Shown in pieces: positions 9,533-19,637 of a stretch of 64,000 nucleotides of DNA. The position numbers and the translations under genes are program-made. Position 1 is the first letter of the stretch, and each line of letters opens with the position of its first letter. Origin of the DNA: Gibbula magus (lineage: Eukaryota > Mollusca > Gastropoda > Trochida > Trochidae); assembly GCA_936450465.1 (NCBI GenBank), contig OW388297.1, forward strand, positions 27,050,387-27,114,386. Direction: 5' to 3'. Under the pieces are notes generated by a model. The model was not told where the DNA came from, did not search any database, and was given only the letters and a program-made list of their open reading frames with translations.

Positions 9533-12500
9533 CGGCACGTTCCTGGTGTCCTACATCGTCCTCATCTGCATCCCGTCTGTCCGCAGGAAGACTCCCGGCA
9601 ACTACATCTGCCTCGCTGTCTTCGTGAGTCCCGTTACCTTTTGATCTAAAGAACACACTTCATGAGAATAAAAGTAACAAATGAGCTGTCTTTATCAATG
9701 TTTAAATTCTCTGTGAACTATATCAATCTAAAAATTCAATAACAACATGCTGATTTCAAATATGTGAATTGTTGGACCTGCAGAGAAAATGTTATAACCA
9801 GGAATGATTTTAATTACAGTCAAGTCGCGATAGTCCGGCCTCCGATAATCCGAATTTCGCAGTGTCCGAACGGTAGCAAGCTGTAACCAAACTAATCTCT
9901 ATATAAACTCATTAAATGTGAGATTCATTAATTGGTTGCTTTTGTTTCCGAATCCGAACGCTAATTAGCTGTAACGGATTAGTTAATTACAGCTATTTCT
10001 GTTTCATTAATCCGACGGTTCATCAAAGCGTTCGGCTAATCCCCTAGATAAGCGAGCACCACACTGATTGAATCAGTAAACATCAATGACAGTGGATTGA
10101 CAAGGGAGTTGAACGTGTCAGTAGTTTGTGATTGTAATATATTGAGATGTCTCACTAGGTGTGTCGGGAGTTTGTGATTGTATTAAATTGAATTCGAAAT
10201 ATCTCATTTTGTGTGATAGTTATAAATATCCAGCGTGTCAGAATGAGGTCGGTTGCATTTGACACTTGTCACGATGGCAAGTCCCGCCCCTAAGCGTAAA
10301 CGTTTCGAAATTACTGCCGCACAAAAAAAGAGAAATTAATTATTAATATATGTATCCCAGTTGTTATGTGTATATGAAATAAAACTCATTTGATATTCTA
10401 AATACGTTGTCGTCTGTATGTAGATTCAAAGGGGAGTAACTCCATCTTGTTTGGTTCATTTCAGTAGTCCGAACATTTCACTATCCGAACGTTTTTGATG
10501 AAAAACGGAAGTGTTCGGATTATCGAGGTCTGACTGTATTCGCTTGATCAGATAACTGTTATTGGTTTTATGCTTATTTGTTGAAAATAACTGCACCTAT
10601 TACATGTTTGTGTTTCAGACCTTGGCGTTCTCCTACATGACCGGAACCATTGCCAGGTGAGATGTATTACTTGCTAATACTTACTGGTAGCTCACGATAT
10701 ATTACACACTTGACGAAATAGTTCTGTAAAAGTCTCCCAAAAGTCAGAACTCAAAATTGTTCCAAAATAGAGCTATATGTATCTTACTCTCCATCAACAT
10801 ATTTGAACAACTATACAGTTATTAGATCTATAATATACTGAAAAGCATAAGTTGTTTGAAACTCCTAATTAGTAAGTAGGATTTACTGTAACTTTCGTGA
10901 TAATAAGAGAGGAAACGGGATGTATGTTGCAGCTACCATGACACGGACATCGTGCTGATCGCTGCTGCTATAACCGCGGTGGTCTGTCTCTCCATCTCTC
11001 TCTTCGCTATCCAGACCAAGGTCAGTCCCAGCTCGGTGTCGGAATAAACTTCTGTGTTTTACAGTGTCAGTACCCTGGCAGGGATTTACTAGTTGACCAA
11101 ATCAACTTGGTTTTAGTGTCCAGCAGTTTTCAGCAGTGGAAACAGTTTTTCAGGAACAAAAAACTGGTTGAAGAATGAATTTAGGACAAGATAGATAACT
11201 CACACTTACATTCTTTTTCAGAAGGGATCCTCCTTGGGGTACATATAGCATAAAAATCCTTATTTTTAACTTGATGACAGATTGTAACTTAATTTTTAAA
11301 AATAACAGTAAAAATAAGTTCAAAAAACACAAAATAAGTGTTTTCCGAACGTGTGACCACCCTGTGTAGAGCCCCATCCCAGTGCAAACCAAGGGACGTA
11401 ACTCTATTCTCACCACTTATCAATCTGTCATCGAGCTGGCAAGACGTGTTTTGCAGTCGACGGTTAACTTGAGTTTTTCTTCTATTCTGAGAAAATGGAC
11501 AAAGTGAAAGCTTCTGTATGTGTGGTAACCCCTTCTTATTCGTAGAGGCGAATGTTAGGTTACTTTTATAGTGGTTTTTCGCGTTGTAACTTCGTTTTTC
11601 AATTCGCACGTGCTTCGACTTCACCGAGTAATGGCGGATGGAAAACGCTCAAAATGGCGGATGCTCAAACAAAATGCAATGTGTTAGTACTTTGCTATTT
11701 TGTATTGAGATCTGGTTGTTTTGGAGGTTCTTTATCGTGCTTCGCATTGTAGGGCAGCACTTTACTGACGAGGATTTCTCCCTTTTTGAATTTATTCATT
11801 CTCGGGGTTATCGTTTTCAGTCGGCAAGATATACTAGGTATTTCATGCTTTATTTCTTTCAGTGGCTTACTATTTATTACTTGCCTAGTGCTTAGTTATT
11901 ATAGTATCGCCTCTGCGTGTTGTTTGTATGATGCACTTTTATCAAACATAAACATTGCACTTACACTCATGCACACCCCTGTACATTCTGTGTTTGACTT
12001 TGCAGTCATTCACCGAATGTGTGGGGTGCAAGGCCCGTTTGCCCCCGGCCGACAAGCACGACCGGTGCCTGGTGTGTCTCGTCGAGGACGAACATGACGA
12101 ACAAGCCTGTCAGTTGTGCCTCAGCTTCACCCCCCGGGCCAAGAAGGAGAGGGGGATGGACATGATTTTCTATCGTAACCTCCAGAAGGCGGGCCAAGAA
12201 CTTAAGGGTTCGGTCCCCCCCTCTAAGGAAAAGAGGAAGGGTAAGAAGGGTAAAGGCAAGCAAAAGGTTAGCTCCCCTCCTGCCCCCTCTTCCTCTTCGG
12301 ATGAGGTGGACATGGAGGTGGGGTCGCCTGCTGCACGGGATGTATCAAGCCCCCCAGTTCTTTTACCTCAAACACACACTACCAATGTTGCTATTAACCC
12401 TAATCCTAACTTGGATGCTGCGGCTATCTCCGCAATCATCCAGGGGCAAATGACGGGGATGGTGGGGACGATGATGGCACAGCTCCGTAAGGAGTTGACC

Positions 12501-15500
12501 GTCGTCGCCCTGCCGGATCTCGATGCTCCAGGGTCGGCTGGCACTAAAAATGTCGGTAAAGACCTCGGGTCCCCTACTGAACCGGGCGCAGGCCCCGGCA
12601 AGGTAGCGGGATCCGACGTAGGCACCCGAGAGACTGCTCCGGCTCTGCCTCGTACTCAAGCTAAAAAAGTCCCTCCGACGGTGCAAGGTGCCGAGGTACC
12701 GAGCACGTCGGGGGGCGCCGGTACCCCCAAAGGTAAGGGCTCCGGCGCTCCGGCGTCGGGCCCGTCGCTGCTTCGGGGACCGGCTCTGGTTCAGGAACGA
12801 GCGCCGGCGGGCAGAGCTGGGTTTCGCATCCCTCTCAAACGGACTGTCCGAGATAGGGCTTCGGATACTGGGTCGCTACTGAGTGGCTCCGGTACCGGGG
12901 ACCTGTCGGAGGATGGCTCCGAGTATTCAGAGGAGGATGAGGAATCCGGCCGTGCTGTCTCGCTCGCCGAGCTTCTGAAGGAGACGCGTGATCGTATAGC
13001 GATCGCTATCCCTCAGATGCTTGTTCCCGTACCGGAGCAGGTCTCCGAAGATTTCCGTCTACCGGGGGAGGCTTTTGCTCCCAGCAAGCCTCCGGCGACC
13101 AGGCTCCGCGTTCTTGATAGCTTGTTGGTTGAGGCGATCAACCCTCTCCTGTCTGGTGCCCGTACAAAGGCTGATCTGCCTGAACTTAATAAGAGGTACC
13201 AGTTAGGAGAGGACGGTCTCTTCGACCTACCGGTTATCGACGAGTGCGTCCTGACCTCTGTCACCCTGTCTGGCGCTCAGGCGCAGCCTTCTCTAGGCAA
13301 ACAGGGCCGGCGACTGCCTCCATTTCCGTCGCACGCTGCTATGTTTAAGGCCGAGTTCCGTGCCCATGAGGACACGTACAGGAACGGAGCCCAACAACTA
13401 AGGGTGGCGGTGCACGGGGCCTACCTTGCTGCTATGCAGGCTAAGGACCAGGCGGAGATGCAGGAAGTAGGCACTAAGGTGACTACATTCCAGAAGCAGC
13501 TGTCAGAGGTATCTAGCTATTTGGCCCGGGACTCAATTCGGAGTGCCGCGAGCCAGATAATGGGCGCAGTCATGGGGATGCGCCGGCTGTGGCTGTCGAC
13601 GTCCAAGTACTCGCAGTCCACACGCCTCACACTACAGAACTTGCCTTACAGGTTGGGGTCCACCCTCTTCCCTGGATCGCAGGCTGTAGTTAAGGAAGCC
13701 GCCGAGCAAAAGGTTGCCTTCGAGGACTCTAAGGTGCTCCTCGAGGACCCAGCTCTGCAAGAGAAGCGAGTGCGGCTCTCCCCCCTTGATGGTCTCTACC
13801 CCACGCCGGGGGGTTCGAGCCAACCTTCTTGGAATGGCCCTATGGGCAACAAGAAGAAATTCAAGGGGAAGGGAAAGAAAGGGCAGAACCGCAGGGGCAA
13901 TCATGGCCAGCGGAATTTTCGGAGCCGAGGAAAGCCAAACAAGCAATCCTAGGGTCTCCACTGCCTGTGTCACCACCCAAAAGTCTGGCAGCTCGAACGC
14001 TGCCGGAGACGGGGGTACACTGTCTTTCCGAGAATCTTCCAGTGGGCGGCAGACTATCTCACTTCGTCTCAGAGTGGGAGAAAGTCACCTCAAATACCTG
14101 GGTCCTGTCCACGCTCAGGGAGGGCCACTTACCACTTTGGAAGTACGACCCACCGACTTTCTCCGGGATACGGCACACGAAGGTGCCCGAGTTGCCCGAG
14201 AAGGCGGAAGTCCTTCGCGCCGAGGTGCAGGCTTTATTAGACAAAGCAGCCATCGAGGTAGTTCCACAGGGTCAGGAGCAGAGTGGTTATTACTCAACCT
14301 ACTTCCTGGTACCCAAGAAGGACGGAGGGTTCAGACCGATTCTGAATTTAAAGTACCTGAATCGCAGTCTACAGGTTCCAACGTTCAAGATGGAAACCCT
14401 GAGGACAGGGATAGCGTCAGTAGAGAGGGGAGATTGGCTGTCGTCAATAGACCTCAAGGATGCTTATCTGCATGTTCCAATGCACCCCGAGTTCAAGGAG
14501 TTTCTTCGGTTCTCTTTCGACGGGACGTGTTACCAGTTCCGGGTACTTCCCTTCGGCATTTCAACTGCGCCGAGGGTGTTTACCAAACTGATGTTGGTAC
14601 CGGCACAGGCCGCCAGGTCACGGGGCACGTGTTGTCATCCGTACCTGGACGATTGGCTGATAAGAGCCTTGTCTCGAGAACTGAATCAGGAGGCCACCCA
14701 GCAGGTGTTAGACATCTTGCTCAAGCTGGGTTGGATCATCAACCTGAAGAAGTCAGACATCGCCCCCAGGCAGGACCTGGTGTTTCTGGGCGCAAGGTTC
14801 GATACGGCCTCCGGTTCTGTATCCCTGGCCCCGGACAGGGTGTCCAGAGTGATCGGGGCAGTCCACTTGTTCCTTCAGTCGCCCACCCACACGGCCAGGA
14901 CTTGGCTTCAGTTGCTGGGGCACATGGCGTCGACAGTGGACGTGGTTTGGAGAGCTCGCTTGAGTATGAGACCGGTTCAGCAAGCGCTGGCACGAATGTG
15001 GTCACACTCGGACAGCTTCGAGAAGGTTCTAACCACACCGGTTTGGGTGCTAGAGCACCTTCGGTGGTGGGTTTCCGAGAGCAACCTTCTCAAGGGTCTA
15101 CCGCTAGAGCTTCCAACGCCTTCGGTCACCGTCCAGACAGACGCCTCCCTATCAGGCTGGGGGGGTGTCCTGGAAGACCTGACAGCCTCGGGCCTTTGGT
15201 CTCAGGAGGAGTCGAAATTGCACATCAACGTGCTAGAGCTCAGAGCAGCTCGACGTGTGTTCGAGTGCTTCAAGGAGCGGATCGAGGGGCTTGTGGTTCG
15301 TCTAGAAATGGACAACCAGACAGCCCTGTCGTACATTCTGAAACAGGGCGGCACAGTGTCTCCATCTCTCCTTCAGGAGTCGTGGCAGTTCCTACTGTGG
15401 TGCGACCAGTTCAGCATTCAGGTGGTTCCTGTTTATCTCCCGGGAGTGGACAACGTCCGTGCGGACGCCTTGTCTCGGCGCATCCTAACACCTCACGAGT

Positions 15501-18500
15501 GGATGCTCGACCGGGGGATATTCGGAACTATCTCCCTGTTGTTCGGGTCGTTCCAGGTGGATCTGTTTGCGTCAGGGATGACGAATCAGATACCTGTGTT
15601 CTGCTCAAGAATACCAGATCCAAGGGCTCTAGCCAGAGACGCCTTCGCGATCGACTGGTCGGGCAGAGTGCTGTGGGCGTTCCCTCCAGTTCCTCTGATC
15701 CCCAGGGTTCTTTCTCAGTTGACCAATCAACCAGCTCGCCTCCTAGTGCTAGTGGCACCACTTTGGACGGCTCAGAGTTGGTTCCCGTCCGTTCTCAGGT
15801 TTCTCGTACAGCCTCCTGTACTGTTACCCTCGAGACGAGACATACTATTTCAGGAAGGGGCACCACACCCGAATCCCAGGATTCAGTGGGTGGCTTGGCC
15901 ACTGTCCGGAATCGCCTCCAGGAGAGCGGTATTCCTGCACGAGTTGCAGACACAATACTGGCTTCGAGGAGGGATTCGACAAACCTTCAGTATGAAGATC
16001 GATGGGCCTGTTATGCGCGCTGGTGTGGCGATAGAGGGCTACTCGATCCCTTTTCTACAGATCTAGTCGCTGTTTTGGAGTTCCTCCAGTCCAGGTTAGA
16101 TGCTGGTTTAGCCGCATCGACCGTCAGGGGATACTCTACGGCTATTTCTGCTTTCCACGTACCAGTGGACGGTGCTCTTTTGGGATCACATCCATTGGTG
16201 CAGCGCTTCCTAGCAGGTGTGGACAGGATACGTCCGGTTGTCCGGCGTATCAGCCCCACTTGGGACCTTTCATTTGTTTTGGATTGGCTCTCAGGTCCGG
16301 GGTTCAAAGATTTGAATGCACTATCGCTTCAACTTTTGACGTGGAAAACCGCCTTTTTGGTGGCTCTGGCGTCGGGCAGGCGGGTAGGCGATATTCATGC
16401 AATGTCAGCGGATCCCGAACTGACTGTCTTTCATAGAGACAGAGTCAGTATCAGACTGCCCGACAGCTATCGTCCCAAGGTTGACCACTCATTCCATGTG
16501 ACGGCTCCTATCGAACTGCCGACTCTTATGCAGCCGGCCTCTTCGGGGTCCACTGGAAACCATGCCCACATTTTGGATGTGCGCAGGGTGTTAAAGACCT
16601 ATATAAAACGTACCCGTAGTATCCGTAAAGACCAGCAGCTGTTCTGCTGTTACGGGGGTAGTAAGCCAGGTCTGCCGGCATCGAAGCAGTCGATCTCTAG
16701 ATGGATCGTGTCTGCTATTGTGATGGGCTATGTACATAAGGGGTTAGAGCCCCCAGGTCAGCTGAAAGCTCACTCGGTTAGGGCGGTAGCGACGTCTAAG
16801 GCGTTCGCAGCGGCCCTGCCCATCGAAGAGATCTGCTCCGCCGCTATTTGGAGCCGGCCGAGCACGTTCATTCGACATTACCAACTAGACAGGCACTCTA
16901 GGGAGCGTGCTCGGTTTGGTCAGTCGGTTCTCTCCGGTGGGCAGAGTTGAAACTCTCTAGCTGATTGAGCTTTCGAGTTACTTGTTGTTTGCAAGTTATT
17001 GTTCAGTTTGGTTCAGTTCAGTTCTTTTTCAGGACTAAAAAACTAACTAAAAATTTTTCATTTTTTAACCAGTTATGGCACTGTTTTGGGCATTTTATCC
17101 CCGGCAGTAGGTGTCCCTGGGACACTGCCTCGTGGGAAGTACTTCCTCCTATTGTTCCCCATAGTCTCTTTGGAAAAAGGGGGGGGGGGGGGGGTATTTG
17201 GCCTCAATAACGGTAATCAGGCTGGTTAGCCGTTTGGTTAGTCCCCAAGGGATCACCCGTCCTCAGCCCTCGGCGTGGGAGGTCACGTGATCTGGTAAGT
17301 GTGACACCTTTCTTGGATTGAGTAGAGCACTTTTTAGGGGTATTTAGTGTACAGACAGAATTCCACATCCTAAGTCTATCTTTGGGAGTCTGCCTTATGC
17401 TATATGTACCCCAAGGAGGATCCCTTCTGAAAAAGAATCGAACCAACCTGCAGAGGTTGCAGATTCTTTGAAGGGATCCTCCTTGGGGTACGGCCACCCA
17501 CCTCCCCTTATTCTGTCTGACTTGGTCGGATTGATAAGTGGTGAGAATAGAGTTACGTCCCTTGGTTTGCACTGGGATGGGGCTCTACACAGGGTGGTCA
17601 CACGTTCGGAAAACACTTATTTTGTGTTTTTTGAACTTATTTTTACTGTTATTTTTAAAAATTAAGTTACAATCTGTCATCAAGTTAAAAATAAGGATTT
17701 TTATGCTATATGTACCCCAAGGAGGATCCCTTCAAAGAATCTGCAACCTCTGCAGGTTGGTTCGACTTTTAAGGGTGATAAAATGTTTCTATCGTATCAA
17801 TTCATAGGTCTAGCACCAATAATGAGTTATGTATGGCTGAAAACAGTTAACCCGTCATGTGTAAGGAGGCGGTGCTTGACGAACATCTACCGAAGGTTAC
17901 AGAGACAGAACCAACAGGCCTGATGAAGGGGTCCAATGACTCCAAAACATGAAACTTTACTTTTCTAGGCCTATCCTAGGCTGATGGCAGATCTCCCCTC
18001 CTTTTAAAAACTAACCCCAGCTGCATACTTGTGTCTCTCTTTATTTTACATGATTGAAATAGAATTAAACTTCATCAATTATTATTGTGTCATGAACACT
18101 TGTGTTTCAGATTGACTTCACCATGTGCAGCGGACTTCTCTTTGTGCTCTGCATCGTCCTCTTCTTCTTCGGAATCTCCTGCATGGTTGTCTACTTAACC
18201 ATCGGATACAACCGGGTATGTAGAATCTCTTTGTTGTTGTCTACTTAACCATCGGATACAAACGGGTATGTAGAATCTCTTTAGTGTTGTCTACTTAACC
18301 ATCGGATACAACCGGGTATGTAGAATCTCTTTGTTGTTGTCTACTTAACCATCGGATACAACAACGTACGTAGAATCTCTTTGTTGTTGTCTGCTTAACC
18401 ATCGGATACAACCGGGTATGTAGAATCTCTTTGTTGTTGTCTTCTTGACCATCGAATACAACCAGGTACGTAGAATTTCTTATGTTGTAGTCTACTTAAC

Positions 18501-19637
18501 CATATTTTGAAGTCTACAAAACCATCGGATACAACCTTGTACGTGGAAACTATGTCAGTGTCAACTTCACCTTCAGATACAACCTTGTACATAAGTTGTA
18601 GTCCACTTTATCATTGGATACAACTGCGTATGTAAAATCTTTGTATTGTAGTCTACGTCATCGTCTGATGTAACCCTGAAAGTACGATTGAGAGCTAATA
18701 TTGGAACTCAGATTGTTTCCATCTCTTTCAAATAGAGTTTAATGAAATTTATATTTTAGTCAAACTCACAATATTGTACGGTTTATAATAATGCTGTTTG
18801 GATATATACTGGGTAGGTATGTTGTTTTACTTTTAATGGCCTTGTTGCTGCAGATCCTGGACTGTGTGTACGCTGGTCTTGCGGCTCTACTCTTCGGCCT
18901 GGTGAGTACTTCTGCCTCGTTACATGTGATACATCCTTATAGCATAAACATTATTGTGTCGGTTGTCATCCTCTCTGTAGAACTCTCTACTTGTAAATGC
19001 AGTACTTTTCAGCATATAGCTATCATTAACCCTGATGAGTAATATCTCCGATTTGACTAGCATTAGCCTGGATCTAAACGTAGAATATTGCTAATGTGTG
19101 ATTCCTGTATTTCAGCCACCTAGCACTAACTCAGTAAGCATGTAAAGGTTTTCTCTTGAAACCATATGCATTATGACAATATTCATTCAGACCAATGGTG
19201 AATGAATCATGACCTCAATGTTGTAAGATATTTGTCAAACAAAGCTTCTGGTTAGGAAGCCTGTTTATTTATGTCAAGGGACTGTCAAGTTTTATACAGT
19301 GAGATGGCCTTGGCCAGTGACAACAGGAAGTGGTGACAGTTGTTCCCCTTGATACTATAGGGTTGATGCTATTAACCAACAACTAGTATTACATAATTAT
19401 AAGGAATGAGCGTCTGTTGACACATAATGTTACAAGTGCATAAGTCTTCAATCCTTCTCCCTATAACACTGAACCGTCCTCTATCCCCAGTTCCTGGTGT
19501 ACGACACACAGATGATTGTGGGAGGGAGGAAGCACGAGCTGTCACCGGAGGAGTACATCTACGGGGCGCTGCAGCTCTACATGGACGTCGTCTACCTCTT
19601 CCTCATCATCCTCTCCCTCTTCGGCAAGAGCAACTAG
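9533..19637 (+). CDS. Lifeguard/TMBIM family membrane protein, 3' exons
   Basis: Six exons with GT-AG borders and consistent phases: 9533-9623, 10619-10656, 10933-11020, 18111-18215, 18854-18901 and 19491-19637 (TAG stop). Together they give 171 residues of the C-terminal transmembrane part. Typical LFG/TMBIM wording is visible: IPSVRRKTPGNYICLAVF, TLAFSYMTGTIA, FLVYDTQMIVGG and LYMDVVYLFLIILSLFGKSN. The acidic YDTQ segment and the C-terminal helix are hallmarks of the BAX-inhibitor-1 fold. Family members sit in ER, Golgi or plasma membrane and dampen calcium-linked or Fas-linked cell death. Exons for the first one or two helices and the Pro-rich N-terminus should lie upstream of the window. 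Closest to LFG1/2/3 (GRINA/FAIM2/TMBIM1) by wording; I cannot choose among them. The introns hold a Tigger remnant and a 6.5-kb DIRS element. Confidence 0.93.
9817..10536 (+). mobile_element. Internally deleted pogo/Tigger transposon
   Basis: 720 bp with inverted ends (CAGTCAAGTCGCGATAGTCC at the left; the right end reads TCGAGGTCTGACTG) and a TA duplication on both sides. The end wording, with repeated tccgaac and gataatccg words inside, is typical of Tigger/pogo elements of the Tc1/mariner group. It lies in an intron of the TMBIM gene and keeps only the first codons of a transposase. Confidence 0.88.
10274..10339 (+). pseudogene. Tigger transposase N-terminal stub
   Basis: A 21-residue frame starting MASPAPKRKRFEITAAQKKR and ending at TAA. 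The basic KRKRFEITAAQK wording is the usual lead into the CENP-B/pogo helix-turn-helix DNA-binding domain. The rest of the gene is lost in the deletion. It is too short to fold as a domain. Confidence 0.7.
11221..11425 (+). repeat. DIRS 1 left inverted terminal repeat
   Basis: 205 bp, the reverse complement of 17529-17733 with very few differences. The element continues about 11 bp further out (from 11210), as shown by the internal complementary region. Confidence 0.95.
11654..13952 (+). CDS. DIRS 1 gag-like protein
   Basis: The main open part runs from 12006 to 13952. It opens with Cys pairs (ECVGC, DRCLVC, ACQLC), then has a Lys-rich low-complexity region, a Pro/Gly/Ser-rich GC-rich middle, and a folded-looking C-terminal half ending in a basic KFKGKGKKGQNRR tail. 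No ATG stands before the Cys motifs in this frame. However, cttttgcag-like wording at 11997-12005 is a good 3' splice site, and a short upstream exon at 11654-11680 (MADAQTKCN) would join in phase. DIRS 2 gag starts with very similar [11 protein letters not shown] wording, which supports the join. The proposed 325-bp intron has a weak gtgtta donor, so this is inference. Nucleic-acid binding and particle formation are the expected roles. Confidence 0.7.
13829..16066 (+). CDS. DIRS 1 reverse transcriptase-RNase H-methyltransferase polyprotein
   Basis: 745 codons open, overlapping the end of gag in another frame, so translation probably needs frameshifting or reinitiation; the start is uncertain. 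RT motifs are in order: [46 protein letters not shown] and the catalytic YLDDWL. RNase H follows, with TDASLSGWGG, an LEL glutamate, MDNQTA and ADALSR. After it comes the DIRS-typical methyltransferase-like block (VDLFASGMTNQIPVF, DAFAIDW, AFPPVPLIP, LVAPLWTAQSWFP). No stop or frameshift is seen. The C-terminal end overlaps the recombinase frame. Confidence 0.92.
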   Translation: MEWPYGQQEEIQGEGKERAEPQGQSWPAEFSEPRKAKQAILGSPLPVSPPKSLAARTLPETGVHCLSENLPVGGRLSHFVSEWEKVTSNTWVLSTLREGHLPLWKYDPPTFSGIRHTKVPELPEKAEVLRAEVQALLDKAAIEVVPQGQEQSGYYSTYFLVPKKDGGFRPILNLKYLNRSLQVPTFKMETLRTGIASVERGDWLSSIDLKDAYLHVPMHPEFKEFLRFSFDGTCYQFRVLPFGISTAPRVFTKLMLVPAQAARSRGTCCHPYLDDWLIRALSRELNQEATQQVLDILLKLGWIINLKKSDIAPRQDLVFLGARFDTASGSVSLAPDRVSRVIGAVHLFLQSPTHTARTWLQLLGHMASTVDVVWRARLSMRPVQQALARMWSHSDSFEKVLTTPVWVLEHLRWWVSESNLLKGLPLELPTPSVTVQTDASLSGWGGVLEDLTASGLWSQEESKLHINVLELRAARRVFECFKERIEGLVVRLEMDNQTALSYILKQGGTVSPSLLQESWQFLLWCDQFSIQVVPVYLPGVDNVRADALSRRILTPHEWMLDRGIFGTISLLFGSFQVDLFASGMTNQIPVFCSRIPDPRALARDAFAIDWSGRVLWAFPPVPLIPRVLSQLTNQPARLLVLVAPLWTAQSWFPSVLRFLVQPPVLLPSRRDILFQEGAPHPNPRIQWVAWPLSGIASRRAVFLHELQTQYWLRGGIRQTFSMKIDGPVMRAGVAIEGYSIPFLQI
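15841..16950 (+). CDS. DIRS 1 tyrosine recombinase
   Basis: This is the 3' part of a frame that stays open from 13714. The recognisable protein starts at about 15890. The N-terminal SAM-like core-binding part (STNLQYEDRWACYARWCGDRG, STVRGYSTAISAFH) is followed by the catalytic domain, with Arg in ALASGRRVGDIHAM, His-x-x-Arg in KAHSVRAVATS and the nucleophile Tyr in TFIRHYQLD. All active-site residues are present and there is no break, so it looks functional. It cuts and joins the circular DNA copy into the genome. It overlaps the RT frame by about 225 bp. Confidence 0.93.
   Translation, partial: HTISGRGTTPESQDSVGGLATVRNRLQESGIPARVADTILASRRDSTNLQYEDRWACYARWCGDRGLLDPFSTDLVAVLEFLQSRLDAGLAASTVRGYSTAISAFHVPVDGALLGSHPLVQRFLAGVDRIRPVVRRISPTWDLSFVLDWLSGPGFKDLNALSLQLLTWKTAFLVALASGRRVGDIHAMSADPELTVFHRDRVSIRLPDSYRPKVDHSFHVTAPIELPTLMQPASSGSTGNHAHILDVRRVLKTYIKRTRSIRKDQQLFCCYGGSKPGLPASKQSISRWIVSAIVMGYVHKGLEPPGQLKAHSVRAVATSKAFAAALPIEEICSAAIWSRPSTFIRHYQLDRHSRERARFGQSVLSGGQS
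16951..17394. other. DIRS 1 3' non-coding region with A/G tract
   Basis: Non-coding DNA between the recombinase stop and the internal complementary region. It holds aaaaa followed by 15 G (17175-17194). A similar tract lies at the same relative place in the second DIRS element. Confidence 0.8.
17395..17491. repeat. DIRS 1 internal complementary region
   Basis: 17395-17438 is the reverse complement of the element's left end, and 17439-17491 is the reverse complement of its right end. The two halves meet at gaat|cg. This fixes the element borders at 11210 and 17763. In the DIRS replication model this region templates closure of the single-stranded circle. Confidence 0.95.
17529..17733 (-). repeat. 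DIRS 1 right inverted terminal repeat
   Basis: 205 bp, the reverse complement of 11221-11425. About 30 bp of unique right-end sequence (to ggttggttcg) follow before the host intron resumes. Confidence 0.95.
17905..17960 (+). ncRNA. Hammerhead-like relic in an intron
   Basis: CTGATGA at 17920 is followed by a stem, GGGGTC/GACTCC with loop caat, and then AAAAC. The layout matches the hammerhead core CUGANGA - stem II - GAAA except for one changed base. Such motifs are known from Penelope-like element ends. The outer stems were not verified, so it may be a dead remnant. Confidence 0.35.
18186..18690 (+). repeat. 50-bp tandem array copying an exon end and 5' splice site
   Basis: The unit is ttgtctacttaaccatcg + gatacaaccgggtatgtag + aatctctttgttg, period 50. 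The first copy is the end of the TMBIM exon plus its donor (CGG-GTATGT at 18215/18216). At least five good copies follow to about 18480, then three to four decayed ones. Copies at 18237, 18287 and 18387 keep an intact gtatgt donor; others have gtacgt. Confidence 0.9.

Larger units (their letters stand above)
11210..17763 (+). mobile_element. DIRS retrotransposon 1 (full length)
   Basis: About 6.55 kb with 205-bp inverted terminal repeats (11221-11425 and 17529-17733) and an internal complementary region (17395-17491) that copies both outer ends joined together. That layout, plus gag, RT-RNase H-methyltransferase and tyrosine recombinase frames, defines DIRS elements, which integrate by recombinase and not by a DDE integrase. 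It sits in the intron between the third and fourth visible TMBIM exons, in the same orientation as the gene. Confidence 0.95.

Noticed and set aside
14059..15761. Several antisense frames in the DIRS RT region
   Set aside because: Short, on the opposite strand of well-supported domains, and explained by GC-rich codon use.
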